A stretch of DNA of 64,000 bases from Pelagibius sp. CAU 1746 (GTDB taxonomy: Bacteria > Pseudomonadota > Alphaproteobacteria > Kiloniellales > Kiloniellaceae), in NCBI RefSeq assembly GCF_039839785.1, contig NZ_JBDOQT010000001.1:2914001-2978000 (forward strand), given 5' to 3'. Both the position numbers and the translations under genes were made by a program. Shown here piece by piece: positions 55,537-64,000 of this stretch. The notes under the pieces are model-generated. The model worked only from the letters and a program-made list of their open reading frames with translations, had not been told where the DNA came from and did no database searches. How positions within the stretch are numbered: the first letter of the stretch is position 1; every line of letters starts with the position of its first letter.

Positions 55537-56055
55537 ATGCGCCGGTACCGCCGCGGTTCGTGGCGGACCTCCGCCAACCGGATTTTCTTGTCGATCGGCC
55601 TGCTGGCTGTTTCGGGACCGCAGCCGGCGTGGCCGCAAACCTCTGAATTTCCCGATGGGCTCGCCGCCTTTGACGCTGGCGACTACAGAAACGCCTATGA
55701 GATCTGGCTGCCTCTTGCGGAGGCGGGAGACGCTTCCGCGCAGGTAGCCCTTGCCGGGCTGCTTGAAACAGGCGGCCCTGGCGTAGTGCGGGACCTGCCC
55801 GCCGCGATTGAATGGTACCGGCTCGCGGCCCGCGGCGGCGACCCCGTCGCCCAGATGAACCTCGGTGAGTTCCTTGCGCAGGGACAAGTGGTTCCCCGCG
55901 ATGACGTGCGCGCCCTGGCCTGGTTCAGCCTGGCGGCGGAACAGGGGCAGGGCTGGGCGGCAAGACGACGCAACGAACTCCATGACAGTCTCACCGCCGG
56001 GCAGCGGGAGCAGGCAGCCCGTCTCGCCTTGCGCCTGCGCGCAGCTACGCAGTGA
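55537..56055 (+). CDS. Exported Sel1-repeat protein
   Basis: 172 residues: an N-terminal signal-like segment (IFLSIGLLAVSGPQPAWP), then Sel1-like tetratricopeptide repeats, clearest in YEIWLPLAEAGDASAQVALA, AIEWYRLAARGGDPVAQMNLGEFL and ALAWFSLAAEQGQGWA. Such helical repeats bind other proteins. The gene starts 4 bases after the stop of the Cys-repeat protein, so the two are probably co-translated. Confidence 0.85.
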   Translation: MRRYRRGSWRTSANRIFLSIGLLAVSGPQPAWPQTSEFPDGLAAFDAGDYRNAYEIWLPLAEAGDASAQVALAGLLETGGPGVVRDLPAAIEWYRLAARGGDPVAQMNLGEFLAQGQVVPRDDVRALAWFSLAAEQGQGWAARRRNELHDSLTAGQREQAARLALRLRAATQ

Positions 56056-56222
56056 CCACAGCCCGCCGTCCGCGGTGTCATGCTGCGGAGGGCTCTGCGC
56101 CTTTGGGGTGCCGAGGCAGGGGAAATGAAGAGGCTCGACAGAATCGTTTCGGTCTTCTAACACTCCGGGCATTCTACTAACTCCGTCGTTACCCCCAAAA
56201 AGACCAAGGAAAAGGCAGGGAC

Positions 56223-56867
56223 ATGCAGGCAGACGTCACCCCAGAGGTCACCGTGGTCGACCACCCTCTGGTGCAGCACAAGCTCACCATCATGCGAGAG
56301 AAGGACACGGCCCTGCCGGAGTTCCGGCGTCTTTTGAGGGAAATCAGCCTGCTGTTGGCCTACGAGGTGACCCGGCACCTGGAGCTGAAGCAGATCGAGA
56401 TCGAGACGCCGGTGGCCAAGACCGCAGCTCCCCTTCTGGCCCGCCCGGAACCCTGTCTCATCACCATTTTGCGTGCCGGCAACGGCCTCCTGGACGGCAT
56501 GCTGGACCTTATTCCTTCGGCCTCTGTAGGGCACGTCGGCCTGTACCGCGACCCCAAGACCCTGGAAGCGGTGGAATACTACTACAAGGTGCCCAAGGAC
56601 ATGGGCCAGCGCCTGACCATCGTGGTCGACCCCATGCTGGCCACCGGCCACACCGCTGTCGCCGCCCTCGACATGCTGAAGAAGGACGGCGCTGCGGACA
56701 TCAGCTTTGTCTGCCTGGTGGCCGCGCCGGAGGGGATCGAGGAACTGCGCAAGGCCCATCCCGACGTGCCGGTCTTCACCGCCGCGGTGGACGAGAAGCT
56801 GAACGACAAGGGCTACATCGTGCCCGGTCTGGGGGACGCCGGCGACCGCATCTTCGGCACCAAGTAA
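56223..56867 (+). CDS. upp: Uracil phosphoribosyltransferase
   Basis: Pyrimidine salvage enzyme making UMP from uracil and PRPP. 214 residues with the PRPP loop [19 protein letters not shown], the [15 protein letters not shown] motif at the C-terminus, and [19 protein letters not shown] at the start. AAGGCAGGG lies upstream. Convergent with the MFS gene, six bases apart. Confidence 0.96.
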   Translation: MQADVTPEVTVVDHPLVQHKLTIMREKDTALPEFRRLLREISLLLAYEVTRHLELKQIEIETPVAKTAAPLLARPEPCLITILRAGNGLLDGMLDLIPSASVGHVGLYRDPKTLEAVEYYYKVPKDMGQRLTIVVDPMLATGHTAVAALDMLKKDGAADISFVCLVAAPEGIEELRKAHPDVPVFTAAVDEKLNDKGYIVPGLGDAGDRIFGTK

Positions 56868-56873
56868 AGCCGC

Positions 56874-58049
56874 TCAGGCCGTTTCCGGAGCCGCCCTGCC
56901 GAGCCGGCCGGCCGCAAGAGCGCAGCCCGAGGCGGCGAGGGCAACCGCGGCCATCCCGAAAAAGGCGAAGCCCGGGCCGGTCTCGTAAAGGCGGCCCGCC
57001 AACAGCATGGCCCCGCCCATGGCCAAGCCCCCGGAAAGCGCCGAGTAGAAGCTCTGCATGGAGGCGGAGAGCGCCGCGGGCGTTGCCCGGGTGATGTAGT
57101 GCATGGCCGCCAAGTGGGTCACGGCGAAGGTGGCCGCGTGCAGCGTCTGCACCGCCGCCAGCAGGGCGAGGTCGATGGTGACGGCCGTAACCGCCCAGCG
57201 CAGGCTGCCGAGAAGGCCGGCAGCGAGGAGCAGCGTTACCGGCGAGAATCGCTGCGTCAGGCGGCGACTGACAGCGAAGAACAGGATCTCGACCACCACT
57301 CCCTCGGTCCACAGCAGGGCGATGGTGGTCTCGCCGATGCCGCTGGCGCGCCAGTGCAGGCTGGAGAAACCGTAGTAGGCGGCATGGCTGGCCTGGATCA
57401 GGGCGGCTGCCAGAAGGAAGACCAGCAGGCCCGGGCGGCGCAGCAAGCCGAGCAGGCGGCGCAGGGAGCGGTCCTCGGCAGGCTCCGCGGCCGTGCGGTT
57501 GTGCTGGCGTCCGGGCAGCGCTACGGCGGCGGCGAAGGTCAGTACCAGGGCCGCCAGGATCAGCCACAGCACCCAGTCCGCGGAAAAGGCGCCCAGCAAG
57601 CGCCCGGCGGCGAGGCTGCCGGCTATAAAGGCGAGACTGCCCCACAGGCGGATCCGTCCGTAGTCCAGGGAATGGCGGGAGACGGCGGCCAGGGTCTGGC
57701 TCTCGCCCAGCGGCACCAGCAGGGGGAAGCTGGCGGCGACGACGACCTGGACCGCCAGGATCCAGACAAAGCCCGCGGCCGGGACGAAGGCGGCGAAGGC
57801 CAGCAGGCTGATCCCGGACAGCAGAACGATGGTTCCCTTACCCCAGCCGGCCCGGTCGGAAAGGTGCGCCAACGCCGGGCTGGCGGCCACCTTCACCCAG
57901 GCCGCCAAGGCCAGGAGCGTGCCGATCTGAGCCGCGCTGAAGCCGCGCGACTCCAGCCACAGCGGCCAGAATGGAAGATAGCAACCGACGGCGAGGAAGA
58001 CGGCGCCGTAGTAGAAGGCGAAACGAAGGGAAAGGGCCTGGGGAGACAT
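56874..58049 (-). CDS. MFS transporter (MFS_1_like)
   Basis: About 391 residues and roughly twelve membrane helices. The start MSPQALSLRFAFYYGAVFLAVGCYLPFWPLWL and LSDRAGWGKGTIVLL resemble the 3-phenylpropionic acid transporter group (HcaT-like). A further in-frame TTG at 58079 would add ten residues; the ATG at 58049 is preferred. Substrate unknown. Confidence 0.85.
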   Translation of the reverse strand: MSPQALSLRFAFYYGAVFLAVGCYLPFWPLWLESRGFSAAQIGTLLALAAWVKVAASPALAHLSDRAGWGKGTIVLLSGISLLAFAAFVPAAGFVWILAVQVVVAASFPLLVPLGESQTLAAVSRHSLDYGRIRLWGSLAFIAGSLAAGRLLGAFSADWVLWLILAALVLTFAAAVALPGRQHNRTAAEPAEDRSLRRLLGLLRRPGLLVFLLAAALIQASHAAYYGFSSLHWRASGIGETTIALLWTEGVVVEILFFAVSRRLTQRFSPVTLLLAAGLLGSLRWAVTAVTIDLALLAAVQTLHAATFAVTHLAAMHYITRATPAALSASMQSFYSALSGGLAMGGAMLLAGRLYETGPGFAFFGMAAVALAASGCALAAGRLGRAAPETA

Positions 58050-58284
58050 GAGCCTGGGAGGAGGTTCCGGCGACCGCAACGGGGAAAAGGACGGTCAGCA
58101 GCTATCGACTCGAAGCGCTCCGCGCAAGCTGAAAGCACAGGCCGCAGGATAGCGCCGGAGGGTCCGACGTCATCACGATCGTTTGATGAGCGGTGAGCAT
58201 GTGGCGCTCTATATCTCAGGAGAATCAAGACCGTAGAGCCAGTCATCACGTAAGGGGGGCGATCATTGAGGAAGGAGATTTCTC

Positions 58285-58989
58285 ATGGCGGTCCCGAAGT
58301 GGGTCCAAAACACCAGCCGGTTGGCTGTCGTCCTGGCGATTCTCGCCGGCGCCCAAACGGCTTCCTCGCAACCCGTGACAGAACCGGGCTTCAGCGGCAG
58401 CGAGGCCTCGGCCGCGGCGGAGCCGCGGGGGTATCGCTTCAGCGGGCCGCCGGAACGGCCCCGCCGGCACTTCCGCGTCAGCAATCCCGCGATTCTGTCC
58501 GCCGCTGAGGCCGAGTCCATCTACGACGGTCTGAAGGCGGAGATGGCCCGGCGCTACGCCGCGAGCGGTGACGCCGCCGCCGCGTCCTATCAAGGCTGGG
58601 CCAGGTTCAACACGGCTCCCTACGGGTCGTCGACCCACGGGCGGCGCTATGTGAACAACTACGCCAACGACATCGCCCGCGGCTATGGGAAGGCGGGGAC
58701 GGCTGGCCGTCTCCCGGTGGGCTCGATCGTCGCGAAGGACAGTTTCATCGTGACCGAGAAGGGAGAGGTTCAGCCAGGACCGCTCTACGTCATGGAGAAG
58801 ATGCCAGCGGGCTTCAGCTACGTCACCGGCGACTGGCGCTATAGCGTGATCACCGGTGCCGGCGAGTTGGCCGGGCGAACCGAGGGGCCGGGAGCCGCTC
58901 GGGTCGAGTTCTGCATAGCCTGCCACCTGGCCCGGGAAAAAGAGGACCACCTGTTCTACGTCCCGGAATCCTTCCGCAGCTCGCCGTGA
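58285..58989 (+). CDS. Cytochrome P460-like protein, paralog of the 54.5-kb domain
   Basis: 234 residues: signal peptide (LAVVLAILAGAQTASS), a linker of about 60 residues, then the same domain as in the Cys-repeat protein: [43 protein letters not shown], and the heme site C210-IA-C213-H214 near the C-terminus. There are no CNPC repeats. GGAAGGAG is close before the ATG. It is divergent from the MFS gene. Confidence 0.85.
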   Translation: MAVPKWVQNTSRLAVVLAILAGAQTASSQPVTEPGFSGSEASAAAEPRGYRFSGPPERPRRHFRVSNPAILSAAEAESIYDGLKAEMARRYAASGDAAAASYQGWARFNTAPYGSSTHGRRYVNNYANDIARGYGKAGTAGRLPVGSIVAKDSFIVTEKGEVQPGPLYVMEKMPAGFSYVTGDWRYSVITGAGELAGRTEGPGAARVEFCIACHLAREKEDHLFYVPESFRSSP

Positions 58990-59063
58990 CCTGTTGCTGG
59001 GCATAGGAGGCAGGGGGGACTGACGGCGTTGCGCGCGCCGCCGGGGCTGCGCCAAAATAGGCC

Positions 59064-59483
59064 ATGCAGTTTGGATTGATTCCCTACCGGCCCGGCATCG
59101 GGGGTTACCTGGCCGAGTTCCACCCCGGCCCGCCCGAAGGCTGCGACTGGGCAGAGGATTCGCTGTATATGGACGGCGACGTCTTCGAGGCCCTGGTTCT
59201 CCTGATCGGGGCCTTTTCGGTGAAGCAGCGCATCACGGTGGTCCAGGGCGATGCCTTGGGGCGGCTGCGCGAGGACTTGCAGGACGCCGCGCGGCAGGTC
59301 TCCCACGCCGACAGCCCGAAGGCGATTTGGCCCTACAGCGGCGGCTACGGTTATACCCAGTTCAACTCGGTGCGGGACTGGCCGGCGGAACGCCAGGCCT
59401 TCACGGCAATGCTGCGCGATCTCGGTGCCTGGGTGTCCGACAGGATCGCCGACGGCAAGCCGGTTACGATCCGTAGCGTGTGA
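59064..59483 (+). CDS. Hypothetical protein, 139 residues
   Basis: A soluble protein starting MQFGLIPYRPGIGGYLAEF. Aromatic residues are frequent (WAEDSLYMDGD, WPYSGGYGYTQF). There is no signal or membrane segment and no catalytic motif that I recognise. Same strand as the P460 paralog (74 bases after its stop) and convergent with the RAM-domain gene, four bases between the stops. Confidence 0.65.
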   Translation: MQFGLIPYRPGIGGYLAEFHPGPPEGCDWAEDSLYMDGDVFEALVLLIGAFSVKQRITVVQGDALGRLREDLQDAARQVSHADSPKAIWPYSGGYGYTQFNSVRDWPAERQAFTAMLRDLGAWVSDRIADGKPVTIRSV

Positions 59484-59487
59484 GGGA

Positions 59488-59730
59488 TCAGGAGAATGCC
59501 TTGAAGGCGATGAGGGTGAAGGTGTCCTTGATGCCGGTTAGAGTCTGGATCTTCTCGTTGACGAAATGGCCGATATCCGCGCCGTCTTCCAGATAGCACT
59601 TCACCAGCAGATCGTACTGTCCCGAGGTGGAATGCACCTCCGAGACCTGCTCGACGTCCTGGACCAACTCGTCGGCCACCGAATAGGCCTTGCCGAGGTC
59701 GCACTTGATCATGATGAAGATGGTTTGCAT
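59488..59730 (-). CDS. Orphan Lrp/AsnC ligand-binding (RAM) domain protein
   Basis: 80 residues, just the alpha/beta ligand-binding domain of Lrp/AsnC regulators with no helix-turn-helix: MQTIFIMIKCDLGKAYSVADEL, VSEVHSTSGQYDLLVK and INDTFTLI-like end (GIKDTFTLIAFKAF). Free-standing RAM domains occur widely in Alphaproteobacteria. Probably a small-molecule or amino acid binding oligomer; ligand not predictable. Confidence 0.88.
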   Translation of the reverse strand: MQTIFIMIKCDLGKAYSVADELVQDVEQVSEVHSTSGQYDLLVKCYLEDGADIGHFVNEKIQTLTGIKDTFTLIAFKAFS

Positions 59731-59826
59731 GGCACCCTATACCCTTTCGCCCGCCTACGACGGGCCTGGTCCCGCTAAGGAACATTGCCCGCCGCATCAT
59801 AGCCGCTTCGGCGCGGCTGCCCAACC

Positions 59827-60369
59827 ATGAGACGAGGGGGCGAGGGTTATACCGTTCGCCTGGCCCGGCCAGAGGACGCAGGGTCCCTGGGCGCTGTTGA
59901 GCAGGCTGCGGCGGCGCGCTTTGCGGCCATCGGCATGGCGCGCATCGCCGAGGGGCGGCCGACCGACGAGTCAGAGTATCTTGAGGCTATCGGCGACAGT
60001 CGCCTGTGGGTGGTCGAGGCAAGCGGCGGTGTTCTGGCCGGATTGGCCATCGGCAACATCCTGGACGGTCAAGGATTCCTGGCGGAAGTTTCGGTCCTGC
60101 CCGACCATGCCGGCCATCGCTTGGCCGCTCTGATGATCGCTGCGCTGGAAGCCTGGGCTCTGGCCCGGGGCTGCCGCAGCGTCAGTCTCACGACCTTCCG
60201 CGATGTGCCCTGGAACCGGCCCTACTATGAAAGTTTGGGATTTGTCCCGCTGGACGAAGCCGATGCCGGACCGGAGCTGCGTGCCGTGCGCGCGAAGGAA
60301 AAGGCGCGTGGCGTCGACAGCAACGGTCCGCGCCTCTGCATGGTTCGACGGATCGGAGAAGGCGGCTAG
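59827..60369 (+). CDS. GNAT-family N-acetyltransferase
   Basis: 180 residues with one GNAT fold: YTVRLARPEDAGSLGAVEQ at the start, the central strand region FLAEVSVLPDHAGHRLAALMI that binds acetyl-CoA, and YYESLGFVPLDE at the end. Acceptor not predictable. The last four bases overlap the convergent rhlE stop. Confidence 0.88.
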   Translation: MRRGGEGYTVRLARPEDAGSLGAVEQAAAARFAAIGMARIAEGRPTDESEYLEAIGDSRLWVVEASGGVLAGLAIGNILDGQGFLAEVSVLPDHAGHRLAALMIAALEAWALARGCRSVSLTTFRDVPWNRPYYESLGFVPLDEADAGPELRAVRAKEKARGVDSNGPRLCMVRRIGEGG

Positions 60370-61937
60370 GCGACCTTCGCGGGACGAAGCATGAAGGCCG
60401 GCACATGATCGCCGAAGGCGGTCTCGCCGGGCTGCGGTTCGTCGTCATCGTCGTCGTCGAGTTTGCGAGAGCGGCGGCCGCGTTTCCCGGCCTTGTCACC
60501 GCCGCGCGCTTCTGCGGGCTTCCGCCCTTCCTCGCGCTGCCGGCCGAAGGGGACGACTTCCTTCATCTCGGTTTCTTCCCGGACGTCCGCGGCCTGCGTC
60601 TCTTCGGTTTCTTCTTCTTCGGAAGCCGGCGGTTCCTGCGTGATCGTTGAGTCGGCTACGGCTTCCTCACCGTCGTCCCTGCGCTTGGCGGAGCGCCGGC
60701 CACCGCGCCCGCGCTGGCTGGTATCCGAACTCTTGCCGCCACGGCGCCGGCCGCCGCGGCCCCTGCCGCGGTCGGCGCTCTCGGCGTCTTCCGCGCTCCA
60801 GCTATCGGCGTCCTCCAGGGCGACCTCGGGGATCTTCACGCCGATAATGCGCACGACGTTGTCTAGGTACTTGCCTTCTTCCGGCAGGGCCAGGGTGAAG
60901 GCCTTGCCGCTGCGTCCGGCGCGGCCGGTGCGGCCGATGCGGTGGACGTAGTCCTCCGGGTTGGAGGGAACGTCGAAGTTGAAGACGTGGGAGACGGCCG
61001 GAATGTCCAGGCCACGCGCGGCCACATCGGAGCAGACCAGGATCTGGACATTGCTGTCCTTGAAGCCCTGCAGCGTTTCCATGCGCACCGGCTGCGCCAT
61101 GTCGCCGTGCAAGGCGGCAACCGAGAAGCCGTGGCGCTCCAGCGAGCGGTAAACGATATCGACGTCGCGCTTGCGGTTGCAGAACACCAGCGCCGACTTC
61201 ACCGCTTCCCCTTCACTTCTGATGATGCTGCGCAGGGCGGCGCGCTTTTCCTTCGCGGCGCCGCGCAGCTTGATGAGGCCCTGGGTCACCGTCTCGGCGG
61301 CCGAGGCCGGCGGGTCGACGGAAATCTCCTTCGGGTTCATCAGAAACTTGTCGGCCAGGCGCCGGATCTCCGGCGGCATGGTGGCCGAGAAGAAGAGGGT
61401 TTGGCGGATCTTGGGCAACAGGCCGACGATGCGCTCGACGTCGGGCATGAAGCCCATATCCAGCATGCGGTCGGCCTCGTCGATCACCAGGATCTTCACG
61501 TCGGCCAGCAGGATCTTGCCGCGCTCGAAGAGGTCGATCAGGCGGCCCGGCGTGGCGATCAACACGTCGACGCCGCGGTCCAGCTTCTGCTCCTGTTCCA
61601 CGAAGGAGGAACCGCCGATCAGCAGCGCCATCGACAGCTTGCCGTGCTTGCCGTAGAGCTCGAAGTTCTCGGAGACCTGGGCGGCCAGCTCACGCGTCGG
61701 CGCGATGATCAGCGAGCGCGGCATGCGGGCACGGGCCCGGCCGCTCGACAGGATGTCGATCATCGGCAGGGTAAAGCCGGCGGTCTTGCCGGTGCCGGTC
61801 TGGGCGCAGCCGAGGACATCGCGTCCCATCAGCACCACAGGGATGGCCTTCTCCTGAATGGGGGTCGGCGTGGTGTAACCCACGTCCTGAACGGCCCTCA
61901 GGACCTCTGGACTCAGTCCAAGATCTTCGAACGTCAT
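60366..61937 (-). CDS. rhlE: DEAD-box RNA helicase, RhlE type
   Basis: 523 residues. Helicase motifs: Q-motif at FEDLGLSPEVLRAV, motif I AQTGTGKTAG, PTRELAAQV, DEAD (VIDEADRMLD), SAT (FFSATMPPEIRRLA), and motif VI HRIGRTGRAGR. The last 140 residues are a low-complexity Arg/Gly/Glu/Asp tail with RGRGGRRRGGK, as in RhlE/DeaD proteins. An AT-rich divergent region lies upstream. Confidence 0.93.
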   Translation of the reverse strand: MTFEDLGLSPEVLRAVQDVGYTTPTPIQEKAIPVVLMGRDVLGCAQTGTGKTAGFTLPMIDILSSGRARARMPRSLIIAPTRELAAQVSENFELYGKHGKLSMALLIGGSSFVEQEQKLDRGVDVLIATPGRLIDLFERGKILLADVKILVIDEADRMLDMGFMPDVERIVGLLPKIRQTLFFSATMPPEIRRLADKFLMNPKEISVDPPASAAETVTQGLIKLRGAAKEKRAALRSIIRSEGEAVKSALVFCNRKRDVDIVYRSLERHGFSVAALHGDMAQPVRMETLQGFKDSNVQILVCSDVAARGLDIPAVSHVFNFDVPSNPEDYVHRIGRTGRAGRSGKAFTLALPEEGKYLDNVVRIIGVKIPEVALEDADSWSAEDAESADRGRGRGGRRRGGKSSDTSQRGRGGRRSAKRRDDGEEAVADSTITQEPPASEEEETEETQAADVREETEMKEVVPFGRQREEGRKPAEARGGDKAGKRGRRSRKLDDDDDDEPQPGETAFGDHVPAFMLRPAKVA

Positions 61938-62120
61938 GCAATCCGTTTTTCGGTTTGGGGTAGCTTCGTCGATTGAGCTTCTGGCAATCGAACTTTGGCC
62001 GGATCATAGGTTTTAGGTTTGTAATGTCAATCATAACTGGCCGTTAACTGCCGAAATTCTTTGGCGAATCACGCCGGCGGCGTTGGCCTTAAAATATTCT
62101 TCCTATATCCTGCAACTTAT
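61938..62120. promoter_or_regulatory. Divergent intergenic region rhlE/isochorismatase
   Basis: 183 bases, clearly less GC-rich than the genes either side (for instance GGTTTTAGGTTTGTAATGTC and CCTTAAAATATTCTTCC). Promoters for both genes are expected. No single -35/-10 pair is convincing, and no gene is present. Confidence 0.4.
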
Positions 62121-62666
62121 ATGGTTAATATTTCAGAGGCTAAAGTGGTGCATTCCGGGCAGACTTTCAAGGGGGCGGGACTACTTCTGGTCGATATCCA
62201 GGAACGCCTTGCGCCTGCGATTGTCGAGACGCCCGATGTCGTGGCCCGCGCCGGCACATTGATCCGCGCGGCCCGAGTATCCGGCTGGCCGATACTTGCG
62301 ACTGAGCAGTATTCGCGCGGGCTGGGGCCGACGCTTCCGAAACTGCGCGATCTGCTGCGGCCGGAGGAGGTTGTCGAGAAGATCCATTTCGCTGCGGCGC
62401 GCGAGCCGGCCTTCTGCAGCGCGCTGCAGGCGCAGGAGCTCACCCATTGCTTCGTCGCCGGCATGGAGGCGCATGTCTGCGTTCTTCAGACCGTACTGTC
62501 GCTTCTCGGCAAGGGGGTCGGCGTCACCGTGATCGGCGATGCCGTGGCTTCGCGGGTGGATATCAACCGCCGCCTTGCCCTGGCGCGCATGGTCCGCGCC
62601 GGCGCCGTGGTGCAGAGCGCAGGGGCCGTCTGTGCGGCTTGGGCGGCGGGGAGCCCGGTCCGATAA
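62121..62666 (+). CDS. Isochorismatase-family cysteine hydrolase
   Basis: 181 residues from the ATG at 62121. The catalytic triad of the family is present: D25 in LLLVDIQERL, K87 in VEKIHF and Cys120 in GMEAHVCVLQT. It resembles YcaC-like hydrolases. Substrate unknown. The 20 residues before VHSGQ are not typical, and a GTG start nearer to the domain is possible. Confidence 0.85.
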   Translation: MVNISEAKVVHSGQTFKGAGLLLVDIQERLAPAIVETPDVVARAGTLIRAARVSGWPILATEQYSRGLGPTLPKLRDLLRPEEVVEKIHFAAAREPAFCSALQAQELTHCFVAGMEAHVCVLQTVLSLLGKGVGVTVIGDAVASRVDINRRLALARMVRAGAVVQSAGAVCAAWAAGSPVR

Positions 62667-62748
62667 CGCGGCGTTGCCGCCGTCGCGTCCATCGCTCAGA
62701 ATGACCGTCCCGCCGACTTCGCATGACCCACCGTAAGATTCTTTCCGT

Positions 62749-63456
62749 ATGACCGATAAAGTTCCCCTAGCCCTGCTGCCCGGCCTGCTGTGCGATGCGG
62801 CCCTTTGGCAGCCGCAGGTGGCTGCGCTCTCCGACATTGCCGATTGCCGCGTCGCGGACCTGACGACCCAGGACACCATAGAGGCCATGGCCGAGAGCGT
62901 ACTGGCGGCCATGCCGGAGCGTTTCGCCTTGGCCGGACTCTCGATGGGCGGCTACGTGGCCTTGGAAGTCGTGGCCCGGGCGCCCGAAAGGGTCACGCGC
63001 CTTGCCCTTCTCGATACCCGGGCGCAGGCGGACGCACCGGAGGAGAGCAAGCGGCGGCGCGGCCTTATCGAACTGGCGGAGAAGGGACAGTTCAAAGGCG
63101 TCACGCCGCGTCTGCTGCCGCTGTTCATCCACGAGGAACGGCTGGGCGATCCGGCCTTGACCGGCACCGTCACCCGCATGGCCCAGCATGTCGGCAAGGA
63201 GGCCTTTATCCGCCAGCAGCGCGCGATCATGGGGCGCCGCGACCAAACCGCGGCGCTCGTAAAGATCCATGTGCCGACCCTGGTGCTTTGCGGGCGCGAG
63301 GACGCACTGACGCCTTTGGCCGACCACAAGGCCATGGCTGCCGGGATCGCCGGCGCGCGTTTGGCGGTGATCGAGGACTGCGGCCACCTGGCCACCCTGG
63401 AACGCCCCGAGGCGGTGAACGGCGAACTGCGGCGCTGGTTGACGGCGGAAGACTAG
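62749..63456 (+). CDS. Alpha/beta hydrolase
   Basis: 235 residues: oxyanion segment LLPGLLCDAALW, nucleophile elbow GLSMGG with Ser65, acidic GREDALTP, and histidine in EDCGHLATLERPE. A BioH/MenH-like small hydrolase; substrate not predictable. 82 bases after the isochorismatase gene, on the same strand. Its stop overlaps the convergent MFS stop by four bases. Confidence 0.88.
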   Translation: MTDKVPLALLPGLLCDAALWQPQVAALSDIADCRVADLTTQDTIEAMAESVLAAMPERFALAGLSMGGYVALEVVARAPERVTRLALLDTRAQADAPEESKRRRGLIELAEKGQFKGVTPRLLPLFIHEERLGDPALTGTVTRMAQHVGKEAFIRQQRAIMGRRDQTAALVKIHVPTLVLCGREDALTPLADHKAMAAGIAGARLAVIEDCGHLATLERPEAVNGELRRWLTAED

Positions 63457-64000
63457 GGCCGCGGGCCGGCGGCTCCGTCCGTTTCTTCGGGACCGGTTTC
63501 CTCGGGGCCGGTTTCCTCTGCCGACGCTTCCTCCGCATCCTCGGCCAGGGTATCGACCGTGGAGACGGTCTGCGCCAGGGTGAGGGACTCCGTGAAGGCG
63601 ACGTGCTCTTCCTCCGGCGCCGGCGCGCGCTGGCGCATTCGGTAGACGGTGAAGGCCGCCAGGCAGAGCTGCACCCCCGCGGTCATGCCGAAGAGCGCGT
63701 CGGGGCCGAAGGCGCGCGTCAGGCTGGAGGCGACGAGCGGGCCGACGACGGCGCCCAGAGCGAAAATCAGCAACAGGCCGCTGGCGGCCTCGACATAGCC
63801 GTCGGGCTCCACATAGTCGTTCATGTGGGCGACGCTGAGGCCGTAGATCGGAAAGGCGAAGAGCCCGAAGAGGAAGATCAGGGCAAAGGCGCCTTGGCCC
63901 CAGGGTGGCGACCAGAAGACGAAGAGCAGACCGGCCAGGGCGGAGCCGCAAGCGGCAGCGATGATGACGCGGCGGCGGTCCGTCTTGTCGGAAAGCCGCC
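63453..64000 (-). CDS. MFS transporter, 3' part, cut by the window edge
   Basis: The frame is open to the edge of the window on the minus strand, so the N-terminal half lies outside. Visible are the loop LSDKTDRRRVI that fits the central MFS motif, about five membrane helices, including LFGLFAFPIYGLSVAHMNDYV, and a hydrophilic acidic tail of Glu-Glu-Thr repeats (ETGPEETGPEETDG). An internal ATG at 63824 is not the start. The substrate is unknown. Confidence 0.85.
   Translation of the reverse strand, partial: RLSDKTDRRRVIIAAACGSALAGLLFVFWSPPWGQGAFALIFLFGLFAFPIYGLSVAHMNDYVEPDGYVEAASGLLLIFALGAVVGPLVASSLTRAFGPDALFGMTAGVQLCLAAFTVYRMRQRAPAPEEEHVAFTESLTLAQTVSTVDTLAEDAEEASAEETGPEETGPEETDGAAGPRP

Overview
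The window is GC-rich, gene-dense chromosomal DNA of an alphaproteobacterium, most likely a member of the Rhodospirillales or a close relative. The evidence is the complete aapJQMP amino-acid transporter, the Caulobacter-type cpa/tad pilus operon, an Rrf2-SufBCDS-SufU-SufT-SufA operon, an encapsulated-ferritin-like protein closest to the Rhodospirillum type, and many tightly packed or overlapping genes. I see no rRNA, tRNA, CRISPR array, phage or insertion sequence. The region reads as ordinary chromosome with a few accessory islands.

Layout. 1-1.6 kb: small genes, including an EncFtn-type ferritin and a small lipoprotein. 1.6-6.0 kb (minus): metC-hisI-modA-modB-modC, tightly spaced. 6.4-10.9 kb (plus): the aapJQMP general L-amino acid importer, with a hairpin after aapJ and a strong terminator after aapP. 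11.0-12.1 kb: an orphan radical SAM protein with a C-terminal cysteine region, meeting a minus-strand cluster (12.1-16.5 kb) of tandem-GNAT acetyltransferase, sseA, alanyl-tRNA editing protein, cysteine synthase and a Nudix hydrolase. 16.7 kb: a hydrolase-OsmC fusion. 18.4-24.2 kb: a peptide/opine-type ABC importer with a Tat-type binding protein and one fused double ATPase. 24.4-30.5 kb: SPOR lipoprotein, small unknown protein, four-PAS hybrid histidine kinase and cardiolipin synthase.

30.5-39.5 kb (minus) is a Flp/Tad pilus operon: flp-cpaA-cpaB-cpaC-cpaD-cpaE-cpaF-tadB-tadC. Just upstream lie a membrane-anchored GT2 glycosyltransferase and a GT-C membrane protein with STT3/AglB-like motifs. 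A divergent GT87-type protein follows. The Flp pilin ends in a Ser/Thr/Asn/Pro-rich tail carrying an N-A-T sequon, so a pilin glycosylation system is a testable possibility.

44.2-51.2 kb (minus) is a nine-gene suf operon for Fe-S cluster assembly, led by an Rrf2/IscR-type regulator with three cysteines and a perfect palindrome just upstream. A gene of unknown function sits between sufB and sufC. 51.5-54.3 kb: a class I cytochrome c and a large MscS-type channel.

54.5-59.0 kb contains the most unusual genes: an exported protein with about 110 residues of Cys-Asn-Pro-Cys repeats fused to a cytochrome P460-like c-heme domain, a Sel1-repeat protein starting 4 bases after it, and 2.8 kb further on a paralog of the heme domain without the repeats. 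upp and an MFS transporter lie between. The end of the window (59-64 kb) holds small housekeeping and accessory genes: orphan RAM domain, GNAT, RhlE helicase, isochorismatase-like hydrolase, alpha/beta hydrolase and the 3' part of an MFS transporter cut by the window edge.
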